Of a DNA stretch of 64,000 nt, positions 33,830 to 64,000 are shown one piece after another (the first letter of the stretch is position 1; every line of letters begins with the position of its first letter). A program made the translations under genes and the position numbers. The notes beneath the pieces were generated by a model. That model had not been told where the DNA came from. It worked only from the letters and a program-made list of their open reading frames with translations, and did no database searches. The DNA is from Apostichopus japonicus. Lineage: Eukaryota; Echinodermata; Holothuroidea; Aspidochirotida; Stichopodidae. The stretch is taken from positions 8,341,501 to 8,405,500 of the forward strand of contig NC_092576.1 in NCBI RefSeq assembly GCF_037975245.1, in the 5' to 3' direction.

Positions 33830-36800
33830 GTGGGGGATTTTTCAATTCTAGAAAGTGGTCCCCTTCGACCTTAAGTGTTTTTTGTCTCTCTTTAACATGC
33901 TGGACTGAATTTGTGTTGAAAAGTGGGTTTAAGTTTGATTTATTTATTGTAAGGTGATATATCATTCAGATCCCTGTGTGAAATCCATTAAGCTATCACT
34001 GGCTTGACCTACCAGGGAATAGCATCTATTACCTACCAGCTAGGGACCTTCATATGGACACCTGGATATATGTGCACATCCATAATGAAGGGTACCCTTA
34101 GTTGGGTAAACCAAAGGTATAATACCCCAAAATTTGGTAACATTAAAGAGAAATTGGTTGTAACATTCATTACTCGACTCCACCCCCACCCACCCCCCTC
34201 GCCTGAATTACTTTCTGACAGCTGAACCCCGACCAGCCTTTGTAACAACGCTTCACTTATTACACCCCTGATGACAGCAGAGGTTACTGTAATGTCTACA
34301 AGGATGCTAATGTTGGATCTCAAAATGACCTCTGACAAAAATGTTAACCCAGGACATCCATGACAACTTTGTGGAATATGTATTAAAGCCCTTAACTTAA
34401 ATTGAACAGACTAATAGATATATTGACAGGCTTAGATCCAGGGGATCCCAACTCCCCCTCCTACAAACCCTCACGAACATCAAAAGTAGTTATTAGCACA
34501 ACCTTCCATCTAGACCTAATTTATATCCTCACTGTGCCTCAGAATGCACCATTTTTTATCTTAAAGTTTACGTTCCCCCACCCCAGATTCCCCTAAAGGG
34601 GAAACAGTTTCAACTCCCCTGGCCAGGTTCCATCCTTTTTAAAATCCTTGATTCACCCCGGATTGACAACATTGTTGCAATTTGGGAACAATACACCAAT
34701 GATACTTTTTAAGAAAATTCACCCAGGAAAGAACCTGGGCACGAAAACCAAACTACCGAACGACTGATCCGCTCTCAACCCCAGACTCCTTACATCGGGA
34801 CTGTGACTGTGTGATCATCGTCAGAAGTGCATCACTATTCCACTCGAAAGGGGAACAGATACTACACATGATCTTAGCCAAAAAGGCCAATGTAAAATTT
34901 AACTCAGTCCTGCTAAGCAGAGAATTTAAGTATTAGTTTATTATGGGATGATGTCCAGGTGGGTAGCAATGCAATGGAGGCAGGGGTAGAAGAAGAATGA
35001 CAAAAAACAATAACAACAACAAAGAATCATTTTTTACCAGTGCATTTCCCCAATAAATGATGCAGGCTAACAAATATGTTAACAACATAAACTACCATTA
35101 ATATACAGATCACAAAAGAAAGGAAACTTATTAAATCTTAAAATAATTCAATTTTATTCTTGCATAATTGTGCAGGTGGTTTTAAATCTAGCAGATACTA
35201 ACACCTTCTTAATCAGTTCATACAACATAGTTCCTCTTTCCTTACAGTTATTTCAGGGGGGTCTCTGTCCAGGAAAACCTAACCATTTTGCACCTGTAGG
35301 TCCTGAGGTTTATGTATCGAAAAGAGAGAAGAAAAAAAAACATGAAATACCAGGGCTATTATTTGATTATGTATGAATGTATCTTTAGAAGACAAAATAG
35401 AATTTGTTGAAAGATTCAAAATAGTATTCTACTTCGATAAGAGTGACATTTTACTGGATGTTTGAGTATGAAAAGCTGCAAGGGACAGGAGAAAGGAAGG
35501 GACAAGGTGGGGAGGGGGAGCTGTGTGAAAAATTATAATAAAATTGATATATATGTACATACATTTGTGTAGATGTGGATTCGGATATATCTTGGTATTA
35601 TTTCTTTCATAGATGGAATGTTATATACTATAAATAAAGGACTTCTTTTTTTGCTGAGAATTTGTTACTCATTATCCGTGATTTCATATGAAGTATATAG
35701 ACTAAAAATAATCATGTGAGCCAAGTAGAAAAGTCTAAGCTTTGTCCTCTGTCTAGAATGACACATCATTTTGGAATGCTTATTATTCATATGCAGAAAC
35801 GTAGTATGTTTACTTCTAAGTTTGCTGATGAAATTGTTTGGTCATACCCTTGGTTCTTTACCCAACGATAAAAACTCAATCAAACAAAAATAGATACATC
35901 TCGAAATGAAACCGTTTTGATGGCTTGTGGAAATGCACAAGTGACTTGCAATGCAACTTCCACAGCACTGACAAAAACATGATGAACACTATTAATTGAA
36001 CGTCACCCATGGCAACCCATAGTAGTATATGTCAGAGTTTTCCATTGGTCAGAATTGTCAGTTTTCCATTGGTCTAAAGAATATTGCTAGCATTTATATC
36101 CCAACATGCTCATTTCTTAAGAGGTCACAAGAATTAGTGGAAAGACAAAGGGATTGTGGGATATTATCGGACTTGATGATGTCATAATCTCCATGGCAAC
36201 CATATTACATGATCAAATTGCTTTACTTTCTAAAGTTATGGAGAACTTTGAAATGTACGTCATGTTTATTGGATGAAAATCCTGAGATGGAACTGCAGAC
36301 AAATGTTGTTAAATAAATTAGATTTCATATAAAAAATTTCAATAAAGAGAAGTTCATGTTTGACATTTTGATCCATTCCTAAAGAATTCAGTTTATAGAA
36401 TGCATGATTACTCTAATCGTACAACTGAGTAATATTTTACAGAAACTATAATCCTACCACTGACATGCACAGACACATTTTAGCCTAAGCTACTGTACTT
36501 AAACATTCAATGTAAGAAAGCGCTGAATCATTTGGAAGACAATTTCTGCATTTCTTTCCTTTTCTTTCGAAACAAACTGCAATGGAATGCAAAAACCTAT
36601 CCGCCAAGCTGAAGGAAGATAATTAGGCTATTCATTGGTAAAAGAAGAAAGTGGATTTTAATAACTGTGTTTAATAGCTTTTCACACACTTTGTACTGTT
36701 AGAAAAAGCATAATCGAAACAGATTTTCAAAAAGCTCCATTTACACATCCATCAGAACACTTTAAACATGTATTATCCTGCTCAAGTGTCGAATGCCGAT

Positions 36801-39241
36801 GGCGAAAACAAACTAATAAAACGCAACGTTTGCGACCTTCTGCAACAAAAATCGACTTCATTGAGGTTAATTAATAGGTCACAACGAAAAATGTCTGGTA
36901 GTGTATGGTCACACCAAGAGTAAATAAGTGGATCCTGGGTATGGACCAAATCAGGGCATCTGCCCAACAACAAGACATCATATGCACATAAATACAATAT
37001 GACTTTATGAAGATTTCAATAAAGTAGCCTGGTGACATAGTTGTCCCTGGGGCCCAACCCAGCCCTTCTTATCGAAAGGTCAAACAGAAACTGGTTCAAG
37101 ATCTCAATGCAAGACATGATCATTTTTTAAAAGACACAAATCTGTCACACTAACCACCCTTTAATTTACAAAAGTAAGCGGAAGTTAACATAGCAACCGA
37201 CATGATGCGCCTCTTTCCTTAAAGCCTGTGCAATAACTTCCCTTCAGGACGAGCGCTACTCATACTTTGTAGCGCCCGATTGGTATGTATGTCCTTTAAT
37301 AGGATTTTTGCCGACTTAACCGATTCAGATTCAAACATTTGTTTTGTACTTCAAAGGCAGCTCAGTATGTTACCACGACTACGACGCAACAAATATGACG
37401 TCATCAGCCTAATGGTGACCAATATCCTAACGGAATTGTGCACATGTATTTTTCATTGTTTTAAATGGAATGGTTTCATACAACAAGCAGTAATAGAGAC
37501 AGACAGATATTTAGGTTACAAAACGACCGCGTACTAATTCACAGACAATTAGACAAACATCCTATCTTTAATAGCGGAATTTATAGTTGGAAATCTCTGG
37601 TATAAAATATGTCTGTAAGAATGAACAAGTAGAAAAAATACCTCTGTATTATTACACATAACATAACTAGGTCACAAATAACCCCATCTTAATGGGATAA
37701 TTTAAACAAACACACAAGTAAGTTATGACATATATTGTTTACCAACAAACAGTGGCTACATGCCAAACAACAACAATATTCACTGACGGTATCAACTTTG
37801 AAATATAATAAATGGTCATTTTTCTCGAGATTAACATTTCTCACTGTATAACTACCTGGCACTGTACCACCGATTGAAAGCATACATCGATGTAGGTTTG
37901 ACCTTGGAGCAGCTATCTGAGTTTATTTCACAATCTTAATCAAACTTTAATCCACTAGTATTCATCAAAACTAAGATGACATCCCTTCTAAACTAAAGTA
38001 TGAAGTATTTAATGATTTCAATTTTCTCAGCCAGACAATGTTTTCTTGATCTTTCATATTAATAATAACTCACAAGTAACAATGAAAACTACAAAGTAAT
38101 AAATTCATGTTATCATCATTGTTTATCATGTTAATGATAAATATTTTTTACGGCATTTCATGATCAAATCGTACCGAAACCGCAAATTCAGCACAAGAAA
38201 ACAAACCCTGCTCTGAAGAAAAGAGAAAGGAGAACTGCTTAAAAAGCAAAAACTTTCAGAGTGTTTACCGCAGACCTCATAAAGAGAACGAAATAACAGG
38301 AAGTCATTAAAAGTTGGAGGAACCCAAGATGCTTTCAGGCAGAAATATCTCTGGAATTGAAAGTAAACGTGCTTCTTCGAAGATTCTAAATTTAGAGTCA
38401 CTTGAGAGTCATTAATTAATATTGACATTAAAATATATCAACAGACATAGCTGGAAACGATGATATGCTTGACTTGAAGCTTCCTTCATTAAAAAAAAAA
38501 TAAGGTGTAATCGAAACCACTTTTACTGGACTCCCTTGAAATGGCTTACATGGACAGATTGAATATTAATATTGTGGTTGTTTAACATCTTTAACTATCT
38601 TCTAAATGTATCTCACACAAAGTCAAAGTGAAAATAAAACGATCACTGTGAAAACTTGAAGGGAAACCAAAAATAGAATGAGTGCCATAAAATAAAACAC
38701 GATTTTCGAAAGCATTGTTATGAAAAATAAATAAATGACTATCGACTTATTAAAGAACAAGCATATTCTTTCTACTTTCGTTCGCTGTTTTTAATCTGTT
38801 CAATGTTACAAAAGGAAAATGAAGCTGTATTCAAAAGTTTGATAGCCCCAAGCCAGACCAGATGAAGAAGTAAAGGGTATAGTTTGAACATACCAACTGA
38901 CTTTTTTTTTTAAGATTTACAGACCTATGATAAGCTGTCAGTTGGAAGAAGAATTTACAAAGCAAAAAGTTTTCTCATCTACCTTTCCAACTTATCAATT
39001 TAATTTTTCTAAGAAGAATTGGAAAAATTATTATTTCTTGTGAAGTTGCTACTTTTCTAAAGAAGCATAATTTTTAGCGCAGGTAGTTCGCAGCTGAGAG
39101 CTTATAGAGAGACATGACAAAAATAAGAGCTAGCGAATAATTGGGCAAAGACGTATTGTGTAGAGGCGTTTGCAATAATTTTCTCGGTAAAACGTTTAAA
39201 TGAAATTAAGTAGAACCACCTTGCCCATATATCTTGTTTGT
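33830..39241. other. Convergent intergenic region between ZXD and plastin
   Basis: No supported gene was found. A U2-like fragment lies at 34852-34889. A hairpin CCCAGG-AAAGAA-CCTGGG lies near 34722-34739. Open frames of 60-100 codons (for example 36782-36997 on the minus strand) show no clear family. Confidence 0.45.
34852..34889 (-). pseudogene. U2 snRNA-like fragment (5' domain)
   Basis: The minus strand reads GGCCTTTTTGGCTAAGATCA then TGTGTAGTATCTGTTC. This matches the universally conserved 5' part of U2 snRNA (stem I, then the GUAGUA branch-point-recognition segment), with one inserted T and one substitution. The first ~10 nt of U2 and everything after stem I do not match. It is a truncated pseudogene or the head of a snRNA-derived SINE, not a functional U2 gene. 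Confidence 0.6.
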
Positions 39242-39247
39242 TTTATT
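39242..39247 (-). terminator. Candidate poly(A) signal for plastin
   Basis: Minus-strand AATAAA lies 272-277 bp after the plastin stop. Confidence 0.35.
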
Positions 39248-39518
39248 TCTATTTTTTTTTTTTGGTGTCACACTTCTTTTTGACTTTTTAATTCTTTTCT
39301 TTTTTTTTCATTTTTGGATGTTACTATTGTGCAACTATAAAGAAATAAACCCAACTATGCAAATGCTTTGATTCCATTTGGCCATGAGAACATCATGATA
39401 AATTGTTACTTAAACTTCCATCAATTCTCATTCTCAAGACATGGAAAAGAGGGAAGCAGGGGGGTGTAACAGGGGGGAAGCAGGGGGTGTAACAGGGGAG
39501 TGGGGGTGGGTGTTCTTG

Positions 39519-62246
<22,728 letters not shown>

Positions 62247-63599
62247 CTGTGAGAGATTTATGAATGATAAAGAAAGTTAGCAGCCAAGAACAAATGAGAG
62301 TGCATATATACAGTACAGGTCTGTCTTCTAGAGCCCTAGGCTACCGAAACCTTTCTCTTAGCTGGCCGTACCCTCCATAATTACAGCCTCCCTGGTGATA
62401 TTACAAGGATAGTTCTACCAGAGCAAATTTCATAATATGACAGGTTAAAGGGGAATAATATTTGTTCTTAGCATCCCACAGTTAAAATATTAATTATATA
62501 ATTTACTTGCAAATCAATTAAACTGAACATTATTTGAAAATACAACATCACAGCTGTCCAGTTCCCAAGTGATTTATTTTGCGGTCTCAACCCATATTTT
62601 GTGATATTTAAGCTTTGTTTCAGAGCTCACGGAGATCAAATGTGCAGAGCAAGAGAGATTGTGTTCTATAACAGAGAAATATCTGATTGGTTTCCAACAA
62701 CAATAGTTCAAGATTTGAGAGATCACATGATCTGTTTCACCCTTGACCTATTGCAACCAAATATAAACACTGTTTGTACTGTGATATTACAAGACTCTAA
62801 TGTGTGTGTTTTATCTACACAATGGAATCATATACAGTATTGTATTTCAATAGCTTGACCTGGCTTGCATCACAGACCAGTAGTGTCCAATAGTAAGTGA
62901 TTAAAAGACAATTTCCTCTTTCAGAGAAAGAGGTCAAAGGATTACTAATCAGAGGCTTAAAGGGATAACCTGTTGTCTGACAATGTGTGAATGTTTACAA
63001 GTAAAATATTATACACTGTAAGTTGAGAACCCTGATGATCTCAGATAAATATATACCTCAAGTGTTCCTAGCTCAAGATATGGTTCAATGAATGGAACTT
63101 ATTTTTGGCAAGGCTATATTGCAAGAATCTTCCCTAGCACCATGGATCATAATATAAAATAGGGTATGTGGAATTAAAAGTGCAGATGTGGAGTGGGGAG
63201 ACAGGTAAGAGAGGAGCAAAGTAAATAGCAAATGTTCTCTGTTGACAGATAAGAGTTTGATGCCAGCTTTACTTTGTTGTTTTTCTTTTCTTATAAAGCC
63301 AGCATAATTTCCAAAAGGAAGTTGTCTCTCTTGAAAGTGATGTAATCCTAAATGTGTTATCTTTTTAGAACAAGGTATCCCCTAGGGAGCTGGACAGTAT
63401 TACCAACTTCCTGCCAATTTATAATGCAATAAAGAAGTTGTATAGATCCGCCAGTCTATCCAGACACTGTGTAAACTACTGCATACTGTAGCACTTACTG
63501 TGTACATGTAAACAGTATGTAGTCTCCAGCTGCAACATCCTATAGTAAAGTAATGTTAGAAAGTAAACACTATTGCATAGCCAGGGATCAAATTGATCT
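62247..63599. other. Plastin upstream intron; nothing recognised
   Basis: No EF-hand exon was found on the minus strand in this stretch. Confidence 0.45.
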
Positions 63600-63998
63600 G
63601 ATAATACTGAGCAATTTCAGTACATAAATATATAGCGCTGCTACATCGAGATCGTAGCGCTTTGACAACTTAGCCTTGGTCATTGAGTAACTTGTCACAC
63701 CTACACACCAAAGTGTGCACAATTCAAACAATCTCTCCTGGGGCACCACAGTGCACCACAACCATGTGTGCCCCGAGGGACTTCCCATAGGGTGCAGCCA
63801 CAAACCGCCGCACGCAACTATATTTACAAGTTACCTCGCATGTCCCCATTTATACACCTGGGAGTGGGTGAAGAGAGGCAATGGAGATAAAGTGCCTTGC
63901 CAAAGGACACAACACAATGATGATTGATCTGGCCAGGGCTCGAACCTGTAATCCTTAGATCACCAGTCCACTGCCTTAACCACTTGACCAGTTCAGTT
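63600..63998 (-). mobile_element. tRNA-derived SINE
   Basis: The minus strand begins with a tRNA-like head: box A region TGGTCAAGTGGTTAAGGC (63974-63991) and box B GGTTCGAGCCC (~63936-63946). A body with GTCCTTTGGCAAGGCACTTT follows, and the 3' part is AGCGCTACGATC and GCAGCGCTATATATTTATG. The head resembles a serine/leucine-type tRNA without a long variable arm. I recognise the CCTTTGGCAAGGCAC body as a common marine-invertebrate SINE motif. There is no intact tRNA cloverleaf. Confidence 0.7.
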
Positions 63999-64000
63999 GT

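Noticed and set aside
34852-34889. Functional U2 snRNA gene
   Set aside because: The first ~10 nt, stem II, Sm site and stems III-IV do not match.
36782-36997. Minus-strand frame with SWCDHTLPD as a LINE endonuclease fragment
   Set aside because: The resemblance is limited to a few residues; no other domain motifs nearby.

Overview
The window is animal nuclear DNA: AT-rich, full of introns and dense in repeats. The repeats are transposon remnants, minisatellites and a tRNA-derived SINE of a type I associate with marine invertebrates. A marine deuterostome such as an echinoderm is my best guess, but no feature here fixes the species. I read the genes by joining exons at GT/AG sites so that reading frame and protein family both continue; every junction listed keeps frame.

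Four protein genes are supported. (1) At the left edge, on the minus strand, lies the first exon of a secreted or membrane leucine-rich-repeat protein (1-368, cut by the window edge). (2) A complete five-exon p24/TMED cargo receptor of the TMED1/5 type lies on the minus strand (9618-16494, 223 aa). (3) Head to head with it, 161 bp away, is a complete 13-exon ZXD-family transcription factor on the plus strand (16656-31289, about 1088 aa, ten C2H2 zinc fingers). The shared gap looks like a compact bidirectional promoter with an NRF1-like and a CRE-like site. The ZXD leader has a seven-codon uORF whose stop overlaps the main start in a TGATG. (4) Converging from the right on the minus strand is a plastin/fimbrin gene (39519-62246, 12 exons, 548 aa visible). 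All four calponin-homology domains are present, while the EF-hand exons lie beyond the right edge.

Region by region: 369-9617 is intergenic and holds a LINE fragment, a 2.7-kb block of about 1-kb tandem units rich in AGGTCA half-sites, and several minisatellites. 9618-31289 carries the TMED-ZXD pair, whose introns hold a palindromic TTAA-flanked element and two hAT-like insertions. 31290-39518 is the convergent 3' region, with minisatellites and a U2-snRNA-like fragment. 39519-64000 is plastin, whose introns are swollen by tandem arrays, three short hAT-like elements and a 4.46-kb TIR-bounded element that may carry its own small SAM-like gene.

The main unexpected pattern is repeated local tandem duplication across exon-intron boundaries: the TMED last exon, ZXD exon 3, ZXD exon 12 (four acceptors) and the plastin CH2 exon. 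In addition, a GAA microsatellite forms the polypyrimidine tract of plastin's last intron. The genes do not form a pathway: vesicle trafficking, transcription and actin bundling sit side by side.
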